DNA of 64,000 bases, taken from positions 248,001 through 312,000 of the forward strand of contig CAWJOU010000005.1 in assembly GCA_963844575.1 (NCBI GenBank), given 5' to 3'. The notes under the pieces are model-generated. The model was not told the origin of the DNA. It made no database searches and saw only the letters and a program-made list of their open reading frames with translations. The position numbers and the translations under genes are program-made. Of the stretch, positions 1 through 8,526 are shown piece by piece. This stretch comes from DASZUK01 sp963844575. Lineage in GTDB: Bacteria > Actinomycetota > Acidimicrobiia > Acidimicrobiales > RAAP-2. Position 1 is the stretch's first letter; the number at the start of each line of letters is the position of its first letter.

Positions 1-259
1 CGCCGGCTAGCCACCCGGCGGCATGCTTGTGGCCGGTTTCCGAGAACGCGCCGGTCGCTTCCACGCGGAGGGCGAACCGGGTTCGCAGTGAGGCACCGAA
101 TCGTTCCAGCGCGACGCCGATGCGGACGAGCTCGGCCGCGTCGGTGCCTTCCGTCGCCGCCGGATCGACGCCGTCGACCGCGGCCCGCAATCCGTCGAGA
201 TGGCGCTGCAGGGTATCCACGACCCCAACGAGCGGGGCAACGGTTGCGACGGGCGTCAT
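1..259 (-). CDS. DUF222/HNH endonuclease family protein, N-terminal part (cut by window edge)
   Basis: The minus-strand frame from the ATG at 259 stays open to base 1 and encodes 86 residues. They read as the N-terminus of the DUF222 (13E12-like) family: an early alpha-helical stretch with DAAELVRIGVALERFGA, then FALRVEATGAF and TGHKHAAGWLAG. In complete members this region precedes a C-terminal HNH nuclease motif, which would lie outside the window. These proteins are multi-copy in many actinobacteria; their role is uncertain (repeat-associated or mobile nuclease). The gene diverges from the Ada-AlkA gene, with a G-rich simple repeat between them. Family assignment is by recognition of the motifs; the nuclease part is not visible. 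Confidence 0.75.
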   Translation of the reverse strand, partial: MTPVATVAPLVGVVDTLQRHLDGLRAAVDGVDPAATEGTDAAELVRIGVALERFGASLRTRFALRVEATGAFSETGHKHAAGWLAG

Positions 260-365
260 GGGTAGATCTTGGCAAGGGGGTGTATCACTAGCGCTCGACA
301 ACATTGAATGGCAATGGAAAATGCCCATAGAGACCGGCCATCTCGCCGCGCCCGGCGTACGGCGT

Positions 366-439
366 CCGGTGGCCGGTGGCCGGTGGCGGTGGCCGGCGGC
401 CGGTGGCCGGTGGCGGTGGCGGTGGCGGTGGCGGTGGCC
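366..439. repeat. GGTGGC/GGCCGGT simple repeat
   Basis: A low-complexity run of GGTGGC and CCGGTGGC units fills the space between the DUF222 gene and the Ada-AlkA start. It keeps several frames open without stops, producing spurious long reading frames. Such a G-rich tract could form G-quadruplex structures on the plus strand; that is inference. Confidence 0.7.
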
Positions 440-514
440 GTTCTCGCCGGCTGGCGGCTGGCGGCTGGCGTCAGCAGTGGCCTCGGTCACGGTCATGTCC
501 GATTTCCGCCAGAC

Positions 515-2121
515 ATGAGCGGCTGCGGCTGCGACGATGGTGCGGTGCTCGACGACTTCGAACGCTGCTACCGGTCGGTGCAGAGCCGAGACGCCCGCTT
601 CGACGGTTGGTTCTTCACCGCGGTGACGTCGACGGGTATCTACTGCCGGCCGAGCTGCCCCGCAATGACGCCGAAACGGGCGAACGTCCGCTTCTACCCG
701 AGCGCGGCCGCGGCGCAGCAAGCTGGCTTCCGAGCGTGCATGCGCTGCCGTCCGGATGCTGCGCCAGGCTCGCCGGAGTGGAACGTCCGGGCGGACGTCG
801 TCGCTCCGCGATGCGGTTGATCGCTGACGGTGTCGTCGATCGCGAAGGCGTCGCTGGGCTCGCCGGCCAACTGGGGTACAGCGAACGCCAACTGCACCGG
901 TTGCTGGTCGCGGAAGTCGGGACCGGGGCGATCGCGCTGGCCCGAGCGCAGCGGGCACAGACGGCGCGGGTGCTGATCGAGACGACGGACCTCTCCGCCG
1001 CCCGCATTGCGTTCGCAGCCGGGTTCTCGAGCGTCCGGCAGTTCAACGACACCGTCCGGGCCGTCTTCGCGAACAGCCCGATGGAGCTGCGGCGCAAGCA
1101 CCAGCAGCGGACCCGTCACGCCGGCCGCGGACCCGCTAGCGACAACAGCAGGTTCCTTGGCGACAGCCCGTCCGCCGATGGTCGTCGCCGCACCAGCACC
1201 ACCAGCGGCAGCACGGCCGGAGCCGGAGCGGTGACGCTGCGACTGGCGTACCGGGAGCCGTTCGACGCAGCGTCGACGTTCGCGTTCCTGGCCACTCGGG
1301 CGGTGGCGGGGGTCGAGGGAACAGTCGACGGGGTGTTCCACCGCAGCCTCCGGTTGCCGCATGGTACGGGCACCGTCGCGCTGACGCCGGCGGACGGGTA
1401 CGTCGCGGCGACGCTCCGGCTGGACGATCTCCGGGACCTGACGGCCGCGGTGAGTCGCTGCCGCCGACTCCTCGATCTCGACGCTGACCCGGTCGCGATC
1501 GACGGGCTGCTCGGCGATGACCCGCTTCTCGGTCCGCTCGTGACCGCGACGCCGGGCCGGCGGGTGCCGGGAACGGTCGACGGTGTGGAGTTGGCGTTCC
1601 GGGCGATCATCGGCCAGCAGGTCTCAGTGGCCGGCGCGCGCACGGTCACCGGCCAGCTCGTAGCCGCCGCTGGGCCGCGCCTGGCCGTCGCGGATGGCCC
1701 GGTGACGCACCTGTTCCCGACTCCAGACGACCTCCTCACGGTTGCCGACGCAGCGTTGCCGATGCCGGCGTCTCGTCGACGGACGATCCGAGCCCTGGCG
1801 ACGGCGATGGTCCAAGGGAGCGTGTCGCTGGACCCGGGCGCGGACCCCGCGGAGCTGGCCGACCGCCTTCGGGCCGTCCCAGGGATCGGTGACTGGACGG
1901 CTGGCTATGTCGCGATGCGTGCGCTACGGGACCCGGACGCGTTCATCCCGACCGATATCGGCGTCCGCCGCGCCGTCCGCTGGCTCGGCGGCCCGGAGTC
2001 CACGACCGACGTCGTCCACCTGGCCGACCGGTGGCGGCCGTGGCGAGCGTACGCGACCGTCCATCTCTGGTCGGTTCCGAATCCCAAGATCGCAGATCAA
2101 CCGAAGGAGCGTGCTGCATGA
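515..2121 (+). pseudogene. alkA: Ada-AlkA: methyl-DNA sensor / 3-methyladenine DNA glycosylase II, frameshifted as sequenced
   Basis: The ATG at 515 opens an Ada metal-binding domain (FDGWFFTAVTSTGIYCRP; zinc and methyl-acceptor cysteines in IYCRPSCP and CMRCRP). This frame stops at 820, but the next domain, an AraC-type helix-turn-helix (ARIAFAAGFSSVRQFNDT), continues in the -1 frame from about 815. It is followed by AlkA: an N-terminal TBP-like part, the helix-hairpin-helix VPGIGDWTAGYVAMRAL, and the catalytic-aspartate region DAFIPTDIGVRR. The corrected product would be about 535 residues, normal for Ada-AlkA fusions that remove alkylated bases and induce the adaptive response. One missing base near 812-818 explains the break. 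The stop overlaps the ogt start (ATGA at 2118), so the two form an operon. Either a sequencing error or a recent mutation; codon bias is intact on both sides. Confidence 0.85.
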
Positions 2122-2746
2122 CCGAGACGATCAACCGCACTGCCACCGCCAACCCCACTGCCACCGTCGATCGAGCTGCGGCCGATCGCACCACCACGGG
2201 CGATCACACGGCGACCGCAGCCGCGGCCCGAGCGGTGGCGAACATGGCCGCGGCGATCACAACGGATGAGGACGCGTACCGGCTCGTCTACGAGAGCCCG
2301 TTCGGCCCGCTCGTCATCGTCGGCGACGACGAGTCGATCACGCACCTGTTCCTGCCGAACACGGGGTTGGCATCGGCGGGCGGCTCGCCCGGGCCGATCC
2401 CGAAGGCGGTCAGGCAGGCGACGACGGAGCTCGACGAGTACTTCGCGGGACACGCGCGGCGTTCGACGTCCGGCTCCGATTCACGACGGGCACCGCGTTC
2501 CAGCAAGCGGTCTGGCGAGCGCTCGCGGAGATCCCGTACGGCGAGACGATCAGCTATGCCGAGCTCGCGGCGTGGGTTGGCCGGCCGTCGGCGTTCCGGG
2601 CGGTCGGGCAGGCGAACGGCGCGAACCCGTTGGCGATCGTCTACCCATGCCACCGGGTGATCGCGTCCGGCGGCGGGCTCGGTGGCTACGGCGGCGGCCT
2701 CGACCTCAAGCAAAAGCTGCTTGCGCTCGAGGGCGCTCGGCGCTGA
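2118..2746 (+). pseudogene. ogt: Methylated-DNA--protein-cysteine S-methyltransferase (Ogt/AGT), frameshifted as sequenced
   Basis: Repairs O6-methylguanine by transferring the methyl group to its own cysteine. Translation from ATG 2118 gives a Thr/Ala-rich extension of about 40 residues and the N-terminal domain (YESPFGPLVIVGDDESI). At about 2452-2462 the frame breaks, and the catalytic domain continues in the -1 frame: FQQAVWRALAEIPYGETISY, then the active site IVYPCHRVI, then LGGYGGGLDLKQKLLALEG, with a stop at 2746. A single G lost from a GCGCGGGCG-like run would account for it. The start overlaps the alkA stop, so both alkylation-repair functions are co-transcribed. The last codons lie in a 32-bp tandem repeat. 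As with alkA, the break may be a sequencing indel. Confidence 0.85.
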
Positions 2747-2817
2747 GCCGGCCGCGCTGACCTGGCGCTCGGCGCTGAGCCGGCCGCGCTGACCTGGCGC
2801 TCGGCGCTGAGCCGGCC
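2732..2817. repeat. 32-bp tandem repeat (2.7 copies) over the ogt stop codon
   Basis: A 32-bp unit beginning GGCGCTCGGCGCTGAGCCGG is present at 2732-2763 and 2764-2795, with a partial third copy at 2796-2817. The first copy includes the last codons and stop of ogt, so the ogt 3' end has been duplicated in tandem. The units are internally rich in short inverted GC blocks and may act as a terminator-like structure between ogt and the SDR gene. Confidence 0.9.
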
Positions 2818-2858
2818 CGCGGCCTGACGCACGCCGGGGGCGTGGCACACTCCGGGAC

Positions 2859-3839
2859 ATGGAGACGACGGAGACGGTCCGGGACACGTTCGACCTGACG
2901 GGCCGGGTGGCGGTCGTCACCGGCGCAGGCAGTGGCATCGGCCGGACGACCGCGGAGGTTCTCGCCGGCGCGGGAGCGACGGTCTACTGCGCGGACGTCA
3001 TGGCGACAACCGCGGAGGCGACGGCGGCAGCCATCAATGCCACGACGACCAGTCGGACCGCCGAACCGGCAGGATCGATCGTGACGAGCCCGGCCACCGC
3101 GACGGGCCCCCGACCAGCCACGGCCTCGGGCACGGGCACCGGCTCGGGCCCGGGCACCGGCTCGGGCCCGGCCACCGGCTCGGGCACCGGCTCGGGCCCG
3201 GCCACGGGCACGGGCCCGGGCACGGCGGTGCCACGCCGAGTGGACGTGTCGAGCGCAACCGAAGTCACCGCGCTCGTACAGGACGTCGTCGAGACGCACG
3301 GCCGGCTCGATGTGATGTGCAACATCGCGGGGACGATGGTCGACGGCGCAGTCCTCGCGATCACGGAGGCCGACGTCGACACGGTCGTGGCGGTGAACCT
3401 CAAGGGTGTTCTCTTCGGCTGCCAGGCGGCCGGCCGGATCATGGTCGAGCAGGGCCACGGCAGCATCGTCAACATGACGTCGACGGCCGCGCTCGCTCCC
3501 GCTCCGGGCGTCGGCGCGTACGCGATGACGAAGGCCGCGGTGCTCCAGCTGACGCGGACGATGGCAGTCGAGGTCGGGCGGAAAGGTGTCCGCGTGAACG
3601 CGGTCGCACCGGGCTTCGTCCCGACGGGGATGACGAGCCGGTACTACCGCAAGCCAGACGGCACGATCGACGAAGCGATGAAGGACGCGGTGCTGCAGCC
3701 GATGGCGAAGTTCGCACCGCTGCGCCGCGTCGGCGAGACCGCGGACGTCGCGTACTGCGTCCTGTTCCTCGCGTCCGACGCCAGCAGCTACCTGACCGGC
3801 CAGTGCCTCAGCCCGAACGGTGGCATGACGATGCTATGA
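2859..3839 (+). CDS. SDR-family NAD(P)-dependent oxidoreductase with low-complexity insert
   Basis: Short-chain dehydrogenase/reductase; substrate not predictable. The Rossmann nucleotide-binding motif TGAGSGIG is at residues 21-28, the NIAG motif follows the insert, and the catalytic Ser (IVNMTS) precedes Tyr221-x3-Lys225 (YAMTK). The C-terminus ASDASSYLTGQCLSPNGG is typical. At 326 residues it is about 60 longer than a usual SDR. The excess is residues ~66-127, a Thr/Gly/Ser/Pro repeat (TGSGPGTGSG-like) placed after beta-strand 3, where a classical SDR has a loop leading to the conserved D/V position. The repeat is minisatellite-like in DNA (about 3118-3225). The reading frame is intact across it. 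The gene stands alone between ogt and a secreted-protein gene. Confidence 0.9.
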   Translation: METTETVRDTFDLTGRVAVVTGAGSGIGRTTAEVLAGAGATVYCADVMATTAEATAAAINATTTSRTAEPAGSIVTSPATATGPRPATASGTGTGSGPGTGSGPATGSGTGSGPATGTGPGTAVPRRVDVSSATEVTALVQDVVETHGRLDVMCNIAGTMVDGAVLAITEADVDTVVAVNLKGVLFGCQAAGRIMVEQGHGSIVNMTSTAALAPAPGVGAYAMTKAAVLQLTRTMAVEVGRKGVRVNAVAPGFVPTGMTSRYYRKPDGTIDEAMKDAVLQPMAKFAPLRRVGETADVAYCVLFLASDASSYLTGQCLSPNGGMTML

Positions 3840-3947
3840 GCTTTGATCTGACGTCCGGTCGCTTGGCTGAACTAGTTTTCTGAAGTGTCGATCTTCGAAA
3901 TCGAGCGGAAAACACCGTATTGCAGTGGTGCGGAAGCCCGGCGAAGG

Positions 3948-4571
3948 ATGATACCGATGGTCGTTGTTGCGACGATCGTCGTCACCTTGCCGTTGGCAAC
4001 GATCGGCGCGGTACCGGCTGGGGCTTCGGCGAGCCCGCCTCTTCGCTCCCGACTGCTCACCGTCGCCAACCTGCCCGCGGGGTGGACGGTGACATCGCAA
4101 CCGCACAAGGCGGCGACGGCCCTTCCCAACTGCCTCACCGGCGCCAAGAAGGTTGGCAACGATGCCGGCAAGGTCAGTGTCAAGTTCACGGCCGGGACGT
4201 TTCCGGTGATCTTCGAGGGGTTGAAGATTGGCGGTACTGGAATCGCCGCCTGGAACCGGGGCGTCCGAGCCCTCGAAAATTGCCACGCCATCACATTCAA
4301 AGTCCAGGGGGAAACGATCCACGGGACCATCGCGTCCCTATCCGTTCCCCGGGTCGGCGATCGGTCAGCCGCCTATGCCTTCAGCTTCGCCATCCAAGGC
4401 CTTCACCTGCAGCTTGATGTCGTCTACTTTGTCGTTGGTCGGTACCTCGGAGACCTCGGTTACGGAAACATTGGCACTCCCGGCTCCACCACCTTGGTGG
4501 CGTTCGCGGACGAGGCCGTGGACAAGATCGAAGGCAAGCCGGCGCACCCTCCACAAACAGCTGCCGCCTGA
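3948..4571 (+). CDS. Secreted protein of unknown function
   Basis: I do not recognise a named family with confidence. Starting at ATG 3948 (or 3957, which has AAGGA nine bases upstream), the product opens with a hydrophobic signal peptide (MVVVATIVVTLPLATIG, cleavage near GASA) followed by about 180 extracellular residues. LLTVANLPAGWTV near the new N-terminus and two cysteines (NCLTG, ENCHAI) suggest a disulfide-bonded sensor-like domain, reminiscent of PknH-type extracellular domains, but this is weak. The frame is open upstream to 3885, but those residues do not look like part of the signal. Base composition is slightly less GC-rich than the neighbours. It is followed by a 9-bp tandem repeat and then an insertion sequence. 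Confidence 0.6.
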   Translation: MIPMVVVATIVVTLPLATIGAVPAGASASPPLRSRLLTVANLPAGWTVTSQPHKAATALPNCLTGAKKVGNDAGKVSVKFTAGTFPVIFEGLKIGGTGIAAWNRGVRALENCHAITFKVQGETIHGTIASLSVPRVGDRSAAYAFSFAIQGLHLQLDVVYFVVGRYLGDLGYGNIGTPGSTTLVAFADEAVDKIEGKPAHPPQTAAA

Positions 4572-4601
4572 CGGACCGAGCCGCGCCTGGCATGGCCGTC
4601 C

Positions 4602-4637
4602 GGCCATACCGGCCATACCGGCCATACCGGCCATACC
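4602..4637. repeat. Four tandem copies of 9-mer GGCCATACC
   Basis: Four perfect 9-bp units (4602-4610, 4611-4619, 4620-4628, 4629-4637), flanked by degenerate half-units. The array sits 70 bp from the left end of the insertion sequence. GGCC/GGTAT pairing allows alternative hairpins, so it may act as a weak terminator for the secreted-protein gene; otherwise no function is evident. Confidence 0.9.
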
Positions 4638-4707
4638 GGCCAGGCCTTCCAGCCCTGCCTGGCCCGGCCGCCGTCACACCTCTCCGACCTGGCCGTCGTC
4701 CCGTCCT

Positions 4708-4766
4708 GTTGCCTCACGTCAAATCCTCCGGGAGCCCTGATTCGTTGCCTCACCTAAAAGCTCCGG
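4708..4766. repeat. Left terminal repeats of the insertion sequence (two copies)
   Basis: Outer copy 4708-4730 and inner copy 4744-4766 share GTTGCCTCAC, then AAA and CTCCGG at the same spacing, offset by 36 bp. The transposase stop codon (4719) lies inside the outer copy, and the inner copy encodes the last GEAT residues of the transposase. Confidence 0.75.
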
Positions 4767-5969
4767 ATGGGGGGAGGCGGTGAAGGACCGGTTGACGGCC
4801 CGCCGGGGGGCCGGCCTCTTCTCGAGGGAGAGGCGTTCGAGCTGTTGGCAGAGGCGGTCGATCTCCCGCTGGAGCCGACCGGGGTGCAAAGCGTTCATGG
4901 CCCGAGTGAGGGCCCCCCGCTGGGCTGGGGTGAGGACCCTGGCACAGACGGCCCGTTGAAAGGGGGTGGCGGCCGCGTCGTGGCGCTTGATGACCTTGGC
5001 GCCGACTCGGGTCCGGGCGACCAGCTTCTGCTGGGTCAACACCAGGTTGGTGAAGCCCCGGTCGAGCGTCCAGATCCGATTGAGGAGGCTGAGCTCGGCC
5101 ACCGTGTCGAAGCGGAGGTAGCCGACGAGCTCTCGGACGTGGGTCCAGTTCTTCTGCTCGACGTGCGCCCCGTCGTTCTTGTTGCCCGGCCGGGACCGGG
5201 TGAAGGTGATCTTTCGTCCGCGGCAGTACTCGAAGAGGTGGGCGTTGATGAACTCGGACCCGTTGTCCGAGTCGAGGCCGAGGACCCGGAACGGGAAGCA
5301 CCTGGCGGCGTGGTCGATGGCCCGGGTCACCCAGCTGGCCGCCTTGTTCTTGACCGAGCGGTTCACCGTCCAGCCGGTGGCCACGTCGGTCATGGTGAGG
5401 GTGAAGCAGAACTCCCCGAACGAGCTCCCGCCCTCGTGACCGACCAGGTCGATCTCGCAGAAACCCGGGACGCCCTCGTCCCATTCCGACCAGGTCCGGA
5501 TGGGGATCTGGGACTTGAGGATGCTCCCGGGCCGGGTGTGGGAGCGGCCCCGCACCCCGGCCAGGACCTTGGCCCCCCGAAGGCGCCGGTCGATGGTGGC
5601 CGGGCTCATGGCACAGAGCAGCCGGGCCTCGTGCTCGGTGAGGTCGAGCTCGCCGTCTCGGTGCAACAGCGGGACGAGCAACGAGAGCATCGGGGCCAGG
5701 CGTTTACCGGCTGGCTGGCGACCGGCCCGCCAGCACAGCTCCAAGGCCGAGACCACCCGGGCCGAGTAGACGGGCGTCCGGGGCCGACGCGCCCGGACCA
5801 CCCGGATCTCGCCGGCCCCCCGCAGCTCTGACCGGGCGTGGTCCCGGTGCCACCCGGTGAGCTCGACCAGCTGGTCGAGCACCGCCGACTTCTCGGCCTT
5901 CGTCCCCCGGCGATAGGCCGCCGCCATCTTGTTCGTGACTGCCTTGCGCTCGCCCATCGAAAGCTCCAT
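4719..5969 (-). CDS. DDE (rve/integrase-core) transposase
   Basis: A 416-residue transposase. An N-terminal helix-turn-helix region (residues ~1-130; GWHRDHARSELRGAG, CAMSPATIDRRLRGAK) precedes a retroviral-integrase-type catalytic core with the three acidic residues visible: Asp in FCEIDLVGHEGG, Asp in LGLDSDNGSEF, and Glu in DGAHVEQKNW. The C-terminus is basic. This resembles integrase-core transposases of the IS481/ISNCY type; I cannot fix the family from sequence alone. The frame is intact, so the element could be active. It fills the element almost completely. Start at ATG 5969 (MELSMGERKAVTNKM) is the first in the frame. Confidence 0.85.
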   Translation of the reverse strand: MELSMGERKAVTNKMAAAYRRGTKAEKSAVLDQLVELTGWHRDHARSELRGAGEIRVVRARRPRTPVYSARVVSALELCWRAGRQPAGKRLAPMLSLLVPLLHRDGELDLTEHEARLLCAMSPATIDRRLRGAKVLAGVRGRSHTRPGSILKSQIPIRTWSEWDEGVPGFCEIDLVGHEGGSSFGEFCFTLTMTDVATGWTVNRSVKNKAASWVTRAIDHAARCFPFRVLGLDSDNGSEFINAHLFEYCRGRKITFTRSRPGNKNDGAHVEQKNWTHVRELVGYLRFDTVAELSLLNRIWTLDRGFTNLVLTQQKLVARTRVGAKVIKRHDAAATPFQRAVCARVLTPAQRGALTRAMNALHPGRLQREIDRLCQQLERLSLEKRPAPRRAVNRSFTASPHPELLGEATNQGSRRI

Positions 5970-5999
5970 GGATCAGGCGTAGACCCCGGTGTCACCAGG

Positions 6000-6056
6000 C
6001 GGAGGTTTTACGTGAGGCAACGAATGGAGCTACGCGGAGGTTTCTGATGAGTCAAC
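6000..6056. repeat. Right terminal repeats of the insertion sequence (two copies)
   Basis: Inner copy 6000-6021 is an inverse match to the left repeats (reads GTTGCCTCACGTAAAACCTC on the minus strand). Outer copy 6035-6056 is diverged (GTTGACTCATCAGAAACCTC). The 35-bp offset matches the 36-bp offset at the left end, supporting a paired-site architecture. Confidence 0.75.
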
Positions 6057-6088
6057 GCGCCGTATCTGATGGACCGTCAGGCCCGCGC

Positions 6089-6094
6089 TACGCT
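6089..6094 (+). promoter_or_regulatory. -10 hexamer TACGCT, leaderless promoter of the amidohydrolase gene
   Basis: TACGCT is followed by six bases and then ATG 6101, the spacing expected if transcription begins at the start codon. No Shine-Dalgarno sequence precedes the ATG. The insertion sequence ends about 10 bp upstream of the expected -35 position, so the core promoter survives but any upstream operator has been replaced. Confidence 0.5.
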
Positions 6095-6100
6095 CGTCGC

Positions 6101-7301
6101 ATGGCTGATCTCCCCCTGATCGTGTCGGTCGACGACCACGTCGTAGAGCCGGCGCACGTCTGGCAGGACCGGTTGCCGTCGAAGTACGCGGACGTCGGTC
6201 CACGGATCGTCCGAGCGCCGATGGGCGAGATCACGTTCCTCGGCGGCAAGCTGACGGTGAAGCCGGGCAGCGAAGGCAACCCGACGGACTGGTGGTACTA
6301 CGAGGACCTGAAGCGCCCGCTGCTGCGCGTCGACTCCGCGGTCGGCGTCCCGCGCGAAGAGGTGACGATGAAGGGCGTGACGTTCGAGGACATGCGGCCG
6401 GGGTCGTACGAAGTGAAACCGCGGCTCGAGGACATGGACGTCAACCACATCGAGGCCGCGCTCTGCTTCCCGACGTTCCCGCGGTTCTGCGGCCAGACGT
6501 TCTCGGAGGCGAAGGACAAGGAGCTCGCGCTGCTCTGCGTCAAGGCGTACAACGACTGGATGGTCGACGAGTGGTGCGGCCAATCCGGCGGTCGGCTCAT
6601 CCCGCTGACGCTGATCCCGCTGTGGGACGTCGAGCTGGCCGCGGCGGAGGTCCGGCGCAACGCCGAGCGCGGCGTCCGGGCGGTCTGCTTCAGCGAGATC
6701 CCGCCGTACCTGGGCCTGCCGAGCGTCCACGACCCGGACGGCTACTGGGACCCGTTCTTCGAGGCGTGCCAGGAGACGCGGACGGTCGTCAACATGCACA
6801 TCGGGTCGTCGTCGAAGATGCCGTCGACGTCGTCGGACGCGCCGCCCGCGGTCGGCTCGACGCTGACGCACACGAACGCGACGTTCTCGCTCGTCGACTT
6901 CCTGTTCTCCGGCGTCCTCGTCCGGTTCCCGACGCTGAAGCTGGCGTACAGCGAGGGGCAGATCGGCTGGATCCCGTACATCCTCGAGCGCGCCGACCGG
7001 GTCTGGGAGGACAACCGCGGCTGGGGCGGCGTCGCGGACAAGGTCCCGAACCCGCCGTCGTCGTACTTCAAGGACCACGTCTACGGCTGCTTCTTCGACG
7101 ACGCGCACGGCCTGAAGTCGGTCGAGGAGATCGGCGAGGACAACATCACGTACGAGTCGGACTACCCGCACTCCGACTCGACGTGGCCGCGCACGCGTGG
7201 AGATCGCGGAAGTGCAGATGGCGGACCTGACGGACGAGCAACGGCGGAAGATCGTTCGCGGCAACGCGATCGAACTGTTCGGCCTCGATCTCGTTCCGTA
7301 G
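6101..7301 (+). CDS. Amidohydrolase 2 family protein (one frameshift near the C-terminus)
   Basis: COG2159-type metal-dependent hydrolase/decarboxylase of the TIM-barrel amidohydrolase superfamily. MADLPLIVSVDDHVVEPAHV gives the N-terminal metal-site region (DxH variant), and NITYESDYPHSDSTWP carries the conserved C-terminal Asp. About 363 residues are in one frame; near 7188-7200 an extra base moves the reading frame by +1, after which the expected ending (EIAEVQMADLTDEQRRKIVR, then GNAIELFGLDLVP) follows to a TAG at 7299. Full length about 400 residues, normal for the family. Actinobacterial paralogues commonly sit with acyl-CoA dehydrogenases in catabolic clusters, as here. Start chosen from the leaderless promoter geometry and conserved MxDLPLIVSVDDH beginning. 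Confidence 0.8.
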
Positions 7302-7330
7302 AGCTCTCGTCGCCGGACGCCCGCGCCGTC

Positions 7331-8523
7331 ATGGATCTCCGGTACACGCCGGGAGAAGAGAAGTTCCGGGCGGAGCTGCGCGTCTGGCTGGCCGAGACGC
7401 TGCCGACGCTGCCGCCGAAGCCGTCGGCGGATGACTGGCCGGGTCGGCGAGCGTACGACACGCACTGGCAGCGGCTGCTCTTCGACGCGGGCTACGCCGG
7501 CGTCGACTGGCCGACGGAGGGCGGCGGCCGCGGCGCGAGCCCGGTCGAGCAGCTGATCTACGTCGACGAGCTCGAGCGGGCGCACGCGCCGTACGTCGGC
7601 GTCAACTTCGTCGGCCTGCTCCACGCGGGACCGACGATCGCGGTCGAGGGCACCCCGGAACAGCGGGCGCAGTACCTCCCGGGGATCCTCCGGGGCGACG
7701 ACGTCTGGTGCCAGGGCTTCAGCGAAGCGGACGCCGGCAGCGACCTGGCGTCGCTGCGCACCCGCGCCGTTCGCGATGGCGACGACTACGTCATCAACGG
7801 GTCGAAGATCTGGACGAGCCACGCGGAGGTCGCGGACTACTGCGAGATGCTCGTCCGGACGGGCCCGGAGGACTCGAAGCACAAGGGCATCACCTGGCTC
7901 GTCGTGCCGATGGACACGCCGGGCATCGACATCCGGCCGCTGCGGACGATCGCCGGGTCGACGGAGTTCGCGGAGCTCTTCCTCGACGACGTCCGCGTCC
8001 CGGTCGCCAATCGCGTCGGCGACGAGAACGACGGCTGGCGGGTGACGATGGTGACGCTCAGCTTCGAGCGCGGCACCGCGTTCGTCGGCGAGCTGCTCCA
8101 GTCGATGGAGCTGCTCCGCTCGCTGCGCGACGTCGCCGCCGCGATGGACGACGGCGACCGGTTCACCGCCCGGATCGGCCACATCGGCGCGGAGCTCGAC
8201 GCGTTGTGGGCGCTGACGAAGCGAAACGTCTCCCAGGCCGCCCGGACCGGCGTGCCAGGGATCGGCGGCAGCGTCTTCAAGCTGGCATTCTCCGAGCTGC
8301 GCCAGCGCCTCGGCGGAGCTCGGCACCGACATCGCCGGGCGCGCCAGCCTGGCGTGGGACGAGCTGGACGGGGGCCCGTGGGCCCGGTCGGCCGGCGGGC
8401 CGGGGAACGCGGGAGCTCGTCGACACGTGGGTCAACGGCTTCTCGCGCACGATCGCCGCGGGGACGTCGCAGATCCAGCGGAACATCGTCGCCGAGCGGA
8501 TCCTCGGCCTCCCGAAGGGCTGA
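7331..8523 (+). pseudogene. Acyl-CoA dehydrogenase, large subunit type (two frameshifts as sequenced)
   Basis: FAD-dependent alpha,beta-dehydrogenation of an acyl-CoA. MDLRYTPGEEKFRAELRVWL is a standard N-terminus; QGFSEADAGSDLASLRTRA and YVINGSKIWTSHAE are the substrate/FAD region. At about 8312-8316 (CGGCGGAGC) and 8409-8413 (CGCGGGAGC) one extra G shifts the frame by +1 each time; the end then reads VDTWVNGFSRTIAAGTSQIQ, NIVAERILGLPKG, stop 8523. The corrected length is about 396 residues. The next gene, 4 bp downstream, is a shorter acyl-CoA dehydrogenase. Such long/short pairs form alpha2beta2 heterotetramers in steroid side-chain degradation (FadE/ChsE types), which fits the KstR-like regulator at 20 kb. 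Broken only if the indels are real. Confidence 0.8.
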
Positions 8524-8526
8524 CCG

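Larger units (their letters stand above)
4708..6056. mobile_element. Insertion sequence with duplicated terminal repeats at both ends
   Basis: About 1.35 kb carrying one transposase gene on the minus strand. The left end has GTTGCCTCACGTCAAATCCT at 4708 and a second, related copy at 4744. The right end has the inverse of the same motif at 6000-6021 (inner) and 6035-6056 (outer, diverged). If the outer copies are the true ends the element is 4708-6056; if the inner ones are, it is 4744-6021. I see no convincing target-site duplication. The right end lies 33 bp upstream of the -10 hexamer of the amidohydrolase gene. Confidence 0.75.

Noticed and set aside
376..2121. A single 581-residue reading frame from base 376
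   Set aside because: Its first ~145 residues are Gly/Arg translations of the simple repeat and out-of-frame Ada coding. The real Ada domain is in another frame from 515, so the long frame is created by the repeat and the frameshift.
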